This document shows, one piece after another, positions 22,555 to 34,455 of a stretch of 64,000 bases of DNA. Under the pieces are notes generated by a model, which made no database searches, was not told where the DNA came from, and was given only the letters and a program-made list of their open reading frames with translations. Both the position numbers and the translations under genes were made by a program. The stretch's first letter is position 1. The number at the start of each line of letters is the position of its first letter. Where the stretch lies: contig JABELC010000012.1 in NCBI GenBank assembly GCA_028455995.1, positions 1,426,001 to 1,490,000 on the forward strand. The letters run 5' to 3'. The DNA is from Scleromitrula shiraiana. Lineage: Eukaryota; Ascomycota; Leotiomycetes; Helotiales; Sclerotiniaceae.

Positions 22555-23677
22555 AACATTACCTAGACTAGAATACTTATTAGACTATAACTCAGAATTA
22601 CTACTGGATACATATCCTGCAGCCAGTCACTTTGGTAAATTCCCATGTATTCTTCTCCACAACAAAAAAAAGTACAAGCAACAACATCCTCAAAAAATGA
22701 ACGAGGAATTTTCCTAACTTTTCCTAACTTTCCTAATCTTTTAACATCAAATGTTGTACATACTTTGTTACTATTCGTAAATGATAATTTTTCAGCTTAC
22801 AACCAACATAACGCGCAACTATTATTGATGACTATCTAGACGGAATCTATCACATGGTCTAATTTCGAAGATATTGATATATTGATATATTGATATATTG
22901 ATTAATTGATTAATTGTTTAATTGATTAATTGTTTCTCCAATAAAGTGGAGATTATTGTCTAACAAGTCTGGGATCATTCATTCAATTCAGAAACGGAAC
23001 CGGGAGAAGACTACCATCATCGCCATCACGCCATCAAATCTGGACCACCGGAATTATCTTCAGCATCATGTTTGATACTTTGGCACATATAGGTAAGCAT
23101 TAAGAAAACCCTTCTCTGTCATCTTCTGAATGAGTCAGGAGTTCTCTTTACATACATGGATATCGAAAGCTTTCCTTATCTGCCCAAGACTTCATACTCT
23201 TCATGAAACTGGACTACATACAAATTGCCATATACACACACATAAAGTCCTTGTACCGTTTCTATCGAGAACATTATATCAGGCTGTATTATATATTATA
23301 TGGCCTTGATACTTGATGATGGAACTTTTCAATTACTGGCATATGAAATACGTTTGAGACAGAATGATTTTAGTGATCTACGTATATAAGAAAGCTCATA
23401 CCATCTCGGTACATACTTCCTCTGGGGAAGGTATCGTATGTCTGATATATGATGTCGATCTTTCATGCAAATCATAATGCGTCGAGATGTATCGTGATCA
23501 TGAGCATTCCATCATAACAATCCAAACCCAAATGATTCAATTATCCATTCCATCTATATTTGCTCAAAACTTTCATTTGTTCTTACTTGCATCTTCTTAA
23601 TATACCTCGGCGATCTCGGTCTCGGATGGATCATCATATAACATCAAAATTCCACATTGAATATAATTCATGTGTAG

Positions 23678-25390
23678 ATGAATGCTCAAATTTCTTACTA
23701 TTTCACAGCCCCATTGCCTACCATATCAGATGGTCCTCCACGAAAGGTTCCTCCGCCAACACCAGTCACATTTCCTTCGAGCACACCCCAGGCGCCTGAA
23801 CATATTCCACAAGATGTACCTTTAGTCACGTTTCTCCAAAGTATTCATCGACCAACGGACATACAGCTTTCCCACTTCGAAACTTTAGGCATTCATGTCA
23901 TTCCAAATGCATCACCCCGGGATCTGGTGCCTGATGCAGCATTGCTTCCACCGACTGAGGAATGGATTGCTATTCCTCAGGAAGAACTCGAAGCTGCAAA
24001 TAAAGCAAGCAAGAAAGTTCTGAATAATGGCAATCTGTCACCTGGAGTACAAACTTACCTAGAACGTCGAAAGGAGCTTTCCATCGATAATACGGCTGCA
24101 TTCCGTACCATCCGGCGAATTCCCGCACCACCCGGAACAACAGCAGCCCGATTGGGAAATGCTTATGAATTCTTCAAAAATTTGGAAGTCTTCTCAAGCT
24201 ACTGGATCGATACTTCACTTCCAAAAGAGACAACTCCATCATCCGATGTCGAGTCCAACGAAAATGGAAACGAAGACGAACCAAAAGATAAAAAAGAAGC
24301 TACTCCTCTCCAACATCAAACCCACGCCCGCACTGGAACCGGTTCCCAAACTCCCCCAGAGTTCCGTCAAGGTCTCGTAACCTCCTTCGTCAAACTCGTA
24401 GCGTATGATTTCGGCTGCAATGTATCATTCCCACGAGTCGAACCCCGTCTACATCTCCACCCAACCCCCTCATCTGGCTCCCCACCATCTCATCTCTCTT
24501 CCACTTTGAACATGGTTTATCGTACCCCCGGTGACCGCAATTCTGCACGTGCTGGGATAGTCGAAGGACCACTTGTAGCACTCTCATCTCGCTCCACCAC
24601 AACCTTCACCACCCCCCTCGACAGCAATCTCGATCTCGGCCGTGAAATCGTAGCTATCCTACTCACAGCCCAACAACGAGATCGCGAAGGGAAAGTGGAA
24701 AAGCGTTTCGGAGATGGAAAATGGTGGACCACGGCTCCAAGATGGGGCGGCGGGAAAGGTGGACCAATCGGTAAAGAAGTCGAGGCTACTTCTGCTCCTG
24801 CTTCCTCTTCTTCAGGTGACCCGGCATCGAAAACCTCGGCGGAACTAGACGATGTCCTGGCTAACATGAAAAACAAAACCCCCGGTATGAACTCCAAGCC
24901 CCCGTCCAAGAAACCCCGAATCGGAGGTTCGGGAGGAGGAGGAGGCAAAAAAAATGCGAATGGAAATATGCAAATCTATGAAAACTATCGAAAATTACTA
25001 CCGCCCTCTTCAACCTGGGACCGAAAAGCACGATATCTGGCGATTGGCAAAAAAGGCGGGGTGGACGGTGAATGGGACGATGTATTTTTGATCAGCTGTT
25101 TGAATCACCATGTGGGGATTGTGAGGGCGAGGGTTGGGAAGAGATTGTTGAAAGTTCTAGGGGGGGAGGAAGAGGAGGTGGGGAGGGAGATTGATAGGAC
25201 GGTGGTTTGGAGGAGCAGGTGGTATGATTTATTTTTGGGGGCGGATAGGGTGGAGGCTATGGGGGTTATTTGGGGGGTTATGGCTTGGGGGATGAGGGAT
25301 GTTAGTGGGGAGGGTAATGGAGAGGTGGGCGATAAGATGGATGTGGATGGGGGTGGGGATGGAGATGGGGATGTGAGTATGGGTAAATGA
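23678..25390 (+). CDS. Hypothetical protein, 570 residues
   Basis: I do not recognise this protein. The frame is open from 23678 and encodes a Pro-rich N-terminus (residues 15-50), then an ordered-looking region, LVTFLQSIHRPTDIQLSHF to about residue 190. That region includes RTIRRIPAPPGTTAARLGNA and YEFFKNLEVFSSYW. A charged, low-complexity linker follows (220-420), then a second compact region from about 425 with YENYRKLLPPSSTWDRKARY, EWDDVFLISCLNHHVGIV and WRSRWYDLFLGADRVEAMG. The C-terminal ~30 residues are Gly/Asp-rich. The two ordered blocks with a linker suggest a conserved protein rather than chance. An alternative model uses a first exon 23068-23092 (MFDTLAHI), GTAAGC donor, and an acceptor at 23729 that enters the same frame at DGPPRKVPPP. 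I cannot decide between the two starts. Confidence 0.75.
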   Translation: MNAQISYYFTAPLPTISDGPPRKVPPPTPVTFPSSTPQAPEHIPQDVPLVTFLQSIHRPTDIQLSHFETLGIHVIPNASPRDLVPDAALLPPTEEWIAIPQEELEAANKASKKVLNNGNLSPGVQTYLERRKELSIDNTAAFRTIRRIPAPPGTTAARLGNAYEFFKNLEVFSSYWIDTSLPKETTPSSDVESNENGNEDEPKDKKEATPLQHQTHARTGTGSQTPPEFRQGLVTSFVKLVAYDFGCNVSFPRVEPRLHLHPTPSSGSPPSHLSSTLNMVYRTPGDRNSARAGIVEGPLVALSSRSTTTFTTPLDSNLDLGREIVAILLTAQQRDREGKVEKRFGDGKWWTTAPRWGGGKGGPIGKEVEATSAPASSSSGDPASKTSAELDDVLANMKNKTPGMNSKPPSKKPRIGGSGGGGGKKNANGNMQIYENYRKLLPPSSTWDRKARYLAIGKKGGVDGEWDDVFLISCLNHHVGIVRARVGKRLLKVLGGEEEEVGREIDRTVVWRSRWYDLFLGADRVEAMGVIWGVMAWGMRDVSGEGNGEVGDKMDVDGGGDGDGDVSMGK

Positions 25391-26403
25391 ATGAATGAGC
25401 ATGACGATGGCGATGGGGATCTTTGGATGAATGTTCAGAGTGCGATTATGATTGATTCATTGATTGATTGATTGATTAAGATTGAGATTGGAACGAAGGT
25501 AAAAAATTGTCACGGCGAGGAAATTTCATGCATAGAAGTTCGATTCTACATTAGCATATCGTATAGATGAATGAATGAATGAATGAATGAATGATACAGA
25601 GAATGAGATCTAAACTGCATGTAAAGGAGCAGCAAGACAAAGTCCACATGCACGACCGTTACATCTCCAATCCCCATCCGATATCAAATCCGGATCTGAG
25701 AGTTTGAGTTTCCACATATGGTTCCCAACAAAACAAGACCGAATTCCCAGGCGAGTTGGTGGTGTGCTATGATATGTGTACTTAGTTAGATACAAGGCCA
25801 TCACGAAGACATCATCAATACGTCGATTAATTGATTTTATCACCATGTATATGAACGACGATTATAATTATGATTAAAACTATGATATTGAAAGGAAGGT
25901 TGATTGATTCAAAAAACGAATATGCAAAGCAACCTAGTCATTCATTCGAGCCATCCGTTAATATTAACACGGGATGGATAGTCATTTTAGCATCAAATGT
26001 TTTTCAACCCAAAGGGAGAAAGAGAAGTTAGAAAATAGAAAGATGTAGTGGAAGAAGCCGTAAATTCATAGACACTCGGCAATTATAAAGAGAACCCATA
26101 GATCAGATCCCAAGTTATTCCCATCCCCTTCCACCAGCCCACCCATTCGTCCATTCATCCATGCGTGAGGTATCAGACATCCAAGCGTAAATCATCGCGA
26201 ATCAGTATCCCATGTCCTTCCCATACCGTTACAAAATTCCGATAATGCTTAATTGCAGAGTGTCATGGCCGTGATGTTGGTTAGTTTCTTTTCTTTTCCT
26301 TCGCGTCATAAAAAGTATTTGGTACATTTGACGTGTTGATTATTTACATGACAAAGAGGAGATTTGTATCTGCGGCAGTGGCTGTTAATACGGAAGGAAT
26401 ATT
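25391..26403. other. Intergenic region with tetranucleotide runs
   Basis: This 1.0 kb convergent spacer contains (ATTG)n near 25451-25479 and (AATG)n at 25567-25594. No gene is supported. Confidence 0.45.
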
Positions 26404-28139
26404 TCAAGAAAATGTACACATACTCAATGGATGACTGCAACTTAGTTGCGGCTTTTGAGAGTACTTTGTAGCAAGTTCATCTCTAATGCTATTGAGTAGT
26501 TGAACATAGCTTTGTTGAGGATTCTTTTTCATGGCAGTAATGAACGCCCATGACATGGCACCCGTAGCTTGTGCAGCAATAGTGGCATCAGCCCTATTTC
26601 ATGAACGTTAGCATTCAGTTTAACAAGCGGTAAGAGTTAGAAGGGGGGAGGGGAGAAGCGGAGTGACAGGTCGCTTGACCGAACGTAACTCTCGGCCCTT
26701 AGTCTATATCTTCGCCGTCCTTGGCAGTTGATATAGACTTTGGGCTTCGCAAATAATGCTAATTATGTACATGAATGACCAGGATCTTGATCAATACACC
26801 TAAGGAAATATATACTCCGGCGCTAAAGCTCCACGATTGCCCCCTTGCATAACGCCCTGATAAGGAAATTGTTGATAATTTGAAAAGAAATGTACTAACG
26901 ATGTTTGATCGTCTTTACTCCCAGACCACATAATCACGTCAGCTGGTGAAGTCTTGGTAGCCAGTGTCTTGTTGTAAGCATCATCACCCGATGTTGCTTT
27001 CTTGAAGAATCCCATTAAATTATTTGCAACACCACTAAGATCACCCTGACTGTACGACGAAATAACACCGAGAAGACCTTGACCTGCTTCCTTGGCAAGG
27101 TTTGGTTCTTTGAGAACTCCCTGGGTAGAGTAGACATATGGAAGATCGAGTGCAGTTCCAGAATGGCATGAATCGAAGATTGCTGTTAACCGGACACCTG
27201 GTTGTAAAGGCTGAACCATAATTCGGTGCATTTCATCATCAACGATGTGTCCAACTTGTCTGAAATCGACTGGATAGATGACCTCATCGTAGCCATCCTC
27301 CTCATCACCGTCCAAATCCTTTGTTTGGCCACCATGACCTATAAAATGTTAACATAAGTATGACTAAAGCTGTACAGTTGCCTACCAGAGTAATGGAAGA
27401 ACAGGGAGTCGTTAGGTCGAGCATCTTTTACCAACCAATGCATTGCTCGCAGTATATTTTGTTTAGTAGGCTGACTCATTGGGTTTTGTTGGTCATCAGT
27501 CAGAATGACCATATCATCACGCTGGTATCCAAAATTTTCGTGTAAATATGCAGACATGTTCTTGACATCGTTAATACAACCACGTAATTGACCTCGCTGA
27601 CCAAAATAATTGATTCCTATTAAAAGAGCTTTTCTTTTCCCCGTGCAATTCGAGTATTGAAAGTTGTAACCTTGAGGTGCACCTTGACCAAAATAATGCA
27701 TTCCTTGCGGCGGTGGTGGAGGAGCATTTGGGTTGCCATTTACATAAGCGTTCGAATTGGCCGAGGGCATTCCTGGTCTACCATATTGTGGTGCATTTGC
27801 AGGCACGCCGTTATATCCGCCGTATTGTTGAGGTGGTGGCTATTGGGAATAATAATTTAGTGATATGAAGCACATCTCTAGACTTGAAGCTCTTACTTGG
27901 GAATATCCATAAGGCTGCTGTGGTGGTGGGGGTTGTTGATAGCCGCCATAGCCTCCGTGTTGTTGCTGCTGAGGCGGAGGAGCTCCATATGATGGGTGAG
28001 GCCTGTATAAGTATAAGCATAAGTATAAGCTTTGCGTACTGCGAAGGGATATAGAAAACAGATCCTACGGGTAGGAAGGTTGGGGCGGGTACTGCTGTGG
28101 TGGTCCTCCGTAACCTCCGTTGTATCCGTACCCAGACAT
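26404..28139 (-). CDS. Type I metacaspase
   Basis: Metacaspases are caspase-fold Cys peptidases with Arg/Lys specificity, linked in fungi to stress, ageing and protein quality control. There are five exons: 28139-28069, 28002-27897, 27839-27386, 27338-26900 and 26593-26404, giving 419 residues. The first ~105 residues form a Gly/Tyr/Pro/Gln-rich prodomain typical of type I enzymes. The catalytic domain starts at CTGKRKALLIGINYFGQ. The catalytic His is in HYSGHGGQ (about residue 212) and the catalytic Cys in IFDSCHSGTALDLPYVYS (about 268). The p10-like part ends in the last exon with ADATIAAQATGAMSWAFI and QLSCSHPL. The final intron, 26594-26899, is 306 bp long; skipping it joins DQTS to ADATIAAQ in phase. 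Reading through it instead would end the protein after about 33 unrelated residues. The last few residues (SMCTFS) are less certain, since a further tiny exon could exist. Confidence 0.92.
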
Positions 28140-30587
28140 TGTTGTTGTGATTGTTTATGATTGTTTTTCAGTTAAGAGAGTACTGCGACCGGATAAGGAT
28201 TGATCCTTTTCGATACAAGATACAAAAACCGTAAAGTGATCTGAGGTTTGTAGGGTGAGTGGTTGGTGAGAGTGATTCGTAAAAGTAATTGATAAGTTCG
28301 ACGGAACAATGAATTGATCGATGTAGGCGAAGGATCAAATACGGGATGGATGGGCTTGAAAGGGAGGAACCGATTGAAGTCTTTATATGTTGCGCGTAGA
28401 ATCTTGGTCGAACAATTATGAGGGCCTTTGAAGGCCTTTAAAATGTTTATAAGTGGTTGGACAGCGTGGGGCTTGAAGAAGAGAGGGGAGGGGGGGAATA
28501 ATATTCACAGGGTCGTGACGACGGGTGTAGATGGTATGGTATGGTATGGTATGGTAGTATGGTATGGTTAGGTTAGATTAATATGGGTTATGCAGTTTAA
28601 GGCGGTGTTTTCCTTAGAACCTAAGGCATAGTATAGTTATTAGTATTCGAAAGTAGTATAGTAACCTTCTTTGGGCAAGGATTATTATTATTATAGTGCA
28701 CAGACCAAGATTACCAATAATAGTCGTCCATATATTATCACATCACCACTTGGGCAGCGCAACTTGGGGTATTATCCCATATGGATTAGTAGTTGTTACT
28801 CTTACTAGCCTTGAAGCCTTCATATGCAAGAGAGATGTAATGGTGTATGTAGTAGGGAAGCAGGGCTGAAGATTTTCGTCCCTTTTCTTTTTCTTGGAAT
28901 TTATTTCAAATTCTAACATTGTAACGTTTGATACCTAGGCTTGAGTCTACAGTACCTAGCCTAGGCCCATGGTGCTAGGTGTTAGATTAGATGTTTACTG
29001 TCTAGGCCTATTTTCCGGATTTCGGAACCCACGATTTTTTGGAATAGTTCTATATCTGCATTGTAGGTATTGTAAATGTCTCTACGATTGAATTCTCTAT
29101 CGAAACGGCAGTTATTACTTATTACCTCACTCCCCCCCTTGATAACCTGCTGTATACCAAAACATAGGTAGTTCTCAACTTGTAGCAGAAACAAAGATCC
29201 CCCGATCACTCTAAGCTTCACGATGCAACACATTCATCATATCCCACTTACCTAGCAGATAATACATCTACATGCAGACTGTGCCAAAATTATCATATAA
29301 GATCGAATAGTTTAATCGAAACCAACACATTATTGCGTACCGGCCCGCAGGTTACAGTGCGTATTGCATACCTACCCTTATGTGTCCCTTGTCAAGGCAA
29401 ATTTTCAAAAGCCGAATTAATCCATGTTTGATACGATATTCTCCCCTTGCATCTGCTTGCTGATGTCAACCGTTCTTGGCTTCTAGATCTATCAAACTTC
29501 GAGATCTGATATCTGGGACCCCCAATAGAGACCATTTGTAGTATCATGCCCGAGAGTGATGAACCTCTAACGTTTGAAAGCTCAAGCCATATTAGTTTAG
29601 GTATGACTTACTGTTTAGTCAGAAACAACCCAACTCGAGTCTTTCATCTCACATTCTCTCTCAGTCCTCTTCCTCGATTTCTACTTTCTCATTGCTGCCT
29701 TCTTCACACTTTCCAAAATAGGTTATATAATCCGAGAATATTTGAATTTTCTCCGAGGGGTTGTAGATGTTAAAATTCTTACTGTGTCGGAAGCACCGTG
29801 ATTTCTAAATGTATTTCATCATAAGTCTCTACAACCAAATTTTTACTCACGGGATGATACGGGATAGAGGCTTAGATATTTTGATATACGGGGAAGAAAT
29901 AATCTCTAAGGCTTGTCTATTATCGAAACAGCCAAATCAAAAGATGGGGGTATACTAAATTAGGATGTATGGTCGTCAAACTACGTTAGCTAGATCTGTT
30001 AAACAGACAGATTAGATCATGTTGTGCTGAAAAGAGACCAATGCAGCTGCATGTTTAAGGCTTGGTTCCCATTATTCTATTTGTTTGGTTGAGTCGCCGT
30101 ATTCGCAACCCTTTTTTCATACCGGACCGTTAATATTATCGATTTCCGAGATGCGGAAGAAATGAAATTTTCTTCTTGCATTCTCAAAATTGAATTATCA
30201 TGACAGAAGAGGAAGATAAATTATGTTTCTAGCAAATCATATGTTATAAACGGAGTGTCCGATATACCTCCTTTTATGGCTTGCGCTGTTATTGCATTGT
30301 AACAAAATCATTGGTTAAGGAAACTCGCCTATTATCAGCCACGATCTCCCAAATGCATGTAGGGCTACCACCACCAGCTACCTATGGGACCTATGGGACC
30401 TATGTACAACTTCCTAATTGCTGCTTTATTGTTTGATCAACTTTTCACCAACCATTTGAACCGAGGAGCACCGAGGTAAACGGCCATTATCAGGGTCTCA
30501 CGAGAAAGCAGCGATTCATTATGTTCGCAACGTAGTGGATTGTCTAGCTGCACAATGGTTATGTAGCAACAACAACAACATGCAGGA
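28140..30587. other. Gene-poor intergenic region
   Basis: This 2.4 kb region begins with the metacaspase promoter. It contains a (GGTAT)n pentamer run at 28531-28568 and AT-rich DNA. A spliceable mini-frame at 29546-29811 is discussed under findings, but I do not call it a gene. Confidence 0.4.
28531..28568 (+). repeat. Pentanucleotide microsatellite (ATGGT)n
   Basis: About seven near-perfect 5-bp units occur, with one TAG interruption. The same motif in opposite orientation occurs at 33145-33196. Confidence 0.8.
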
Positions 30588-31199
30588 ATGACATACGCAC
30601 ATCAGGTACCGACATTAGGAAAATCTCACTTCTTGAGACCCCAAGAATCATTTTGCATGAGCTTTGGTTCTATCGCCGATGATCTTAAGCTGCCAACAAA
30701 GCCTTTGTACAACTCTTCGTGCAAACGGCGAAAAGTGGATGAAGCTGGTGTACTCAACAAAAAGTATGGCCTCGGCACTCATAAAACGATAGATTGTTAT
30801 AAATCTTTTACATACATTGAGATGTCCTTCATCGCAATCGATTATAGTATCAGAAAGCTGTTAGAGATGAATGTCAAAACTTTCGTCAAGCGCATAGAAG
30901 AGTGGAAGTTGGAACCGAAGGATGAAAAGACTCACTTGCATCTTATGCAGTAAGCATCTTGTTTTTCCACGTTTCAGTGTTTCATTGTCTGTGTGAATAG
31001 GTGCTTTTCAGATCTGTTATTACCAGCTATACACATGTGGCTATGCTGCAGAAGTTTGAAGTCTCAAGCTTCACTTAGAGTGCAACTTTTGCCTGTATAT
31101 CACGTCAGCTATACCGTTAGCACTAGGCGGTACTTCGTACATGGAACCAATACATCCGTGCCAGCTGTGGCTAGAAATGGCTTCCAGCCCTGCTGGTGA
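30588..31199 (+). CDS. Possible two-exon hypothetical protein, ~186 residues
   Basis: I do not recognise this protein and it may not be real. The frame from 30588 runs to 30949, where CA|GTAAGC looks like a donor. An acceptor ATAG at 31000 re-enters frame at QCFSDLLLPAIHMW and continues to a stop at 31199. Without splicing the frame stops at once, so the intron is what makes the model attractive. Visible features are a basic KRRKVD patch (a possible nuclear signal) and a helical-looking charged stretch (VKRIEEWKLEPKDEKTHLH). It stands alone in gene-poor DNA, so a degenerate gene or a chance frame is also possible. Confidence 0.3.
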
Positions 31200-34100
31200 G
31201 GCTCATACTGTGGATAACTTCAGCCACTAATAGAATTATAGTGGGGATTGGTTTGCTAGTGGGAGGTTCTTGATATATAAAACAAGTCATTTGGCTGGCA
31301 AGTGAAATCATCAAATACACATTGGAATTACATTCTATCAATTGATACTTCGTACTATCTATTACTCCGTTGGGTTAATCACTATTGAAAATGTTAAAAT
31401 GATAGTCGAAAGCTTTTGACAATCAGGGATGAACATAATTTCTCTGCCCCCATGCTAGAATCTTGTGCTCGACGCCAGTGGCATCCCAAATTGGCATAGT
31501 CACTACTGCTTCATCTGCTATGGAAAGTCAGGCCTTGCTCTTTCTGTTGTCATAACCATAATTTCGTTAGCGGATCCCACGATTATTAGCGGGCGGTCTC
31601 AGGTCGCCGAATACCACCTGCCTGTCTATGAACTAGTAGTGCCAGATCATAGTGCCCGACGTTTCTAGCACGGCTGTAAAGTCTCATGCTGTGGGGTCGA
31701 TAGAGCGTACGGAAAATCCCTCGGTTGATTCGTTTGCCAACTTGTACTGTACATCCCATTGTTTCTCATAGATTTGTATTAAAATTGAAAACTCAGGTCC
31801 GCATACTGGATTTATACGATGAATACGATCACAATCTATTGGATCGATGCATAGCTCTCTCAATTAAATCCCATGAGTTCATTCTTGTCTAAGTGGATGG
31901 GTGCTACCTAGTGCAACCATCACTTAACATGGAATCCAATCATCGTCTCAATCATCGCTATGAACACGAGTTGTGATAGTTCTCAACGGAATGGCTTGCT
32001 CTCAATAAAATGCTCTGACCCAACATCGAATAACGTCTCCAGTCTAACATCAAATAAGTGTTCCACAACTGTCCATCGTCCGGTGCTAACAATACAACAT
32101 GGTAAGGATATAGAGCAACGCATCCCCTAGATCTTACCTTCATGAGAGGGGATCAACAAAAGCAAGGATACCAAATAAGTGTCTGGGGTAGGAATAACCA
32201 ATAGCAAATTCACAATACACCCAAAGCTTCAAGCTCACTACAGGCAGGGGCACTATCTAAGTACGAGTAAGTGTGTGGGAGTTCTACTAAAGCGGGATAT
32301 CTTCCCCTCAAATCGGGATCATCCATCAATATTAGATGCAGGTGCTCATCTTACACACACCCCTATGCCACAGCTCATAGGTCGAGTTTCTCTCCACTCA
32401 GTGGTACCCTCGGTTCTTAAGACCGTTCCGTGACTCCCGATATTCTTTTCCTGCCATCTTCACTCTGTTACTGTTCAATATCAGTCTCCGTAGAGGTTCT
32501 GATACTATCGGGATAAATCAATCATTGGTTATTTGTTTAATAGCGTTCGTTACATGAACGTCGATGCCCTGTAAGGCTTCTATCAATCCCATCCATCCCC
32601 TTCCCCAAATTGCAAATTTCAACGACTGGGTTTTCGGGCACGGTTAGCTAATCTTTGCTACCATAAATCTTACTAGCTATACCTCTGTCCATCACAAACC
32701 TATACTGACGAAACCCAAAAGGATTTACGAACAACAGTTCGGCCTCCAATAGAAATTAGACGACATGCGCCGACCCCAACCCAACCCCAACTCTCCTAAT
32801 GATCTTTAATCTGATCATACATCGAGTTACTTCCCACTCACAATAACTCAAGCAGCCGACTTTCATCTCCTCACTGTCTAAATAAAAATAAAAATAAAAA
32901 TAAAAACACACATTCCACTCCGCAGCATTAGAGCTAACCTGCCCGTCTTCGATCTCCTCCAAGTTTGAACTCGCATTTAAGTTTTTTTCGAGTGCATGCA
33001 TATTGCCTATTCATTACCTCGTTATTTCTAGGAAATCAACATATATACATACATACATACATACATACGATAAACGAAAGATACAATGTCACTGAGCGTG
33101 AAAATACGTCTTAGGATTTCCAGATTCATATCTTATACAACAGAATACCATACCATACCATACCATACCATACCATACCATACCATACCATACCATATCA
33201 CATCATATCACATCATATGCACAACCACGATTGCCACCGAAGCGGAAAGATGTGACATTTGATTCGACGAGTGAGCCGAGCAAACGAGGAAGGGAGAGTT
33301 TCAGCAAGTCGTTCAATAGGCGATTTATAAGAAAATACTCGTGAGGGGAGGAGATGGAGGCAGATAGATAGATAGATAGATAGATATCTATGGCGTGGGG
33401 GTTCAACATCAAGACGAATGAATGAATGAACGAATGAATGAACGAATGCCACAATAATCATCATGACGAACGAACAAGTGACTCTAGCAAACACATCCAT
33501 CATATAATATAGATTTTCATAATTTCCAAATTTCCATTCCTAATATATAGCTAATCCAAATCCAACCCCAATTTCAAGACCATGCATTCGCTCAATCCGT
33601 ACATACATCAATCCATACATACATCCATACATACATCCATGCATCCATTCATCCATCCACTCATCCATCCACTCATCCATCCACTCAACCATCCATTCAT
33701 CCATTCATCCATTTTCAATCCTACTATACAAGCACATGCAAGTAAAACATCCAAAAGAAACTATTTATCTCGACAAAAAGTTAAAAAAAAGTAAAAAAAA
33801 AACCAACAAAAATACCCAACCAATTCGCTCCCATCCATGATTTTCGCCTGTCCAGCCATCCATCCATCCATCCATCCATCCAACCAACCGATCCATCGTG
33901 CGCCATTATACCAAAAGAACAACAAAACCAGATATAGTAGATTAAAAAAGCAGTAGGCGAAGTAAAAAGATATCCGGTTTATATTTCCTTATATGAGAGT
34001 CCATTTCACTTCATTCCATTTCATTTCAATGAGTAAGTGAGTAAATGAGTAAAGTATCCAAGTTTATATCCACCGTAATGTAATATTGCATTGCGTTGCG

Positions 34101-34455
34101 TTGCGTTGAAAAATCCCGAAAGTCGGAATAGAGAGATGTTAATGTAAATTGTGAAACGAGAGATGGTATCATGAAAATAGAAGCAAAGCAAAATGGAATA
34201 TAGGACTTTTGTTTCTCCTTCTGGTGTTACTCCCGCAAGAAATTTAAGACACGCACGCACGCACGCACGCACGCATGTAAAACAATAACGCTCTTCTGCT
34301 AAATAGTATAATATGATGTGTAAGATGGAAGCCAGCTCGATTCACCAACGACCTTCGAATTATCGTTGTCTGCTTGCTCGGCGTTTTAAAGTTTAGAACA
34401 AACGTTGTTTTCGAATGTAGGTAGGTAGATAGATAAATTTATTTGCGAATAGAAT
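31200..34455. other. Gene-poor, microsatellite-dense intergenic region
   Basis: This 3.3 kb region lies downstream of BCK1. Between 31200 and 32800 I see only short frames without motifs. From 32879 onward there is a dense set of simple repeats (listed separately). Confidence 0.45.
32879..34276. repeat. Cluster of microsatellites downstream of BCK1
   Basis: The runs, in order, are (AAATA)n at about 32879-32906, (CATA)n at 33047-33069, (ACCAT)n at 33145-33196 passing into ATCAC/ATCAT repeats, and (GATA)n at 33361-33386. They continue with GAATGAAT/GAACGAAT repeats at 33416-33450, a long mixed CATC/CATA array at 33600-33720, (CCAT)n at 33857-33888, (GCGTT)n at 34088-34108 and (ACGC)n at 34248-34275. 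No coding sequence is embedded; the frames across them are repeat translations. Confidence 0.8.

Larger units (their letters stand above)
20554..23677. other. Repeat-rich intergenic region
   Basis: This 3.1 kb region has no supported gene. It contains a CT-rich tract at about 20911-20985, which reads as GA-rich about 360-430 bp upstream of the membrane-protein start. Other repeats are a (TTCA)n run at 21396-21430, a telomere-like stretch at 22341-22363, a 9-bp minisatellite at 22493-22554 and an ATTGAT/ATTAATTG-type repeat at 22871-22934. An 84-codon frame at 22463-22717 simply translates the minisatellite. A possible upstream exon of the next gene lies at 23068-23092 (see that entry). Confidence 0.55.

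Noticed and set aside
22463..22717. 84-codon plus-strand frame with repeated FDVFNVF
   Set aside because: It is a translation of the 9-bp minisatellite.
24517..24948. 143-codon minus-strand Pro/Ser-rich frame
   Set aside because: It is antisense to the linker of the unknown 570-residue gene.
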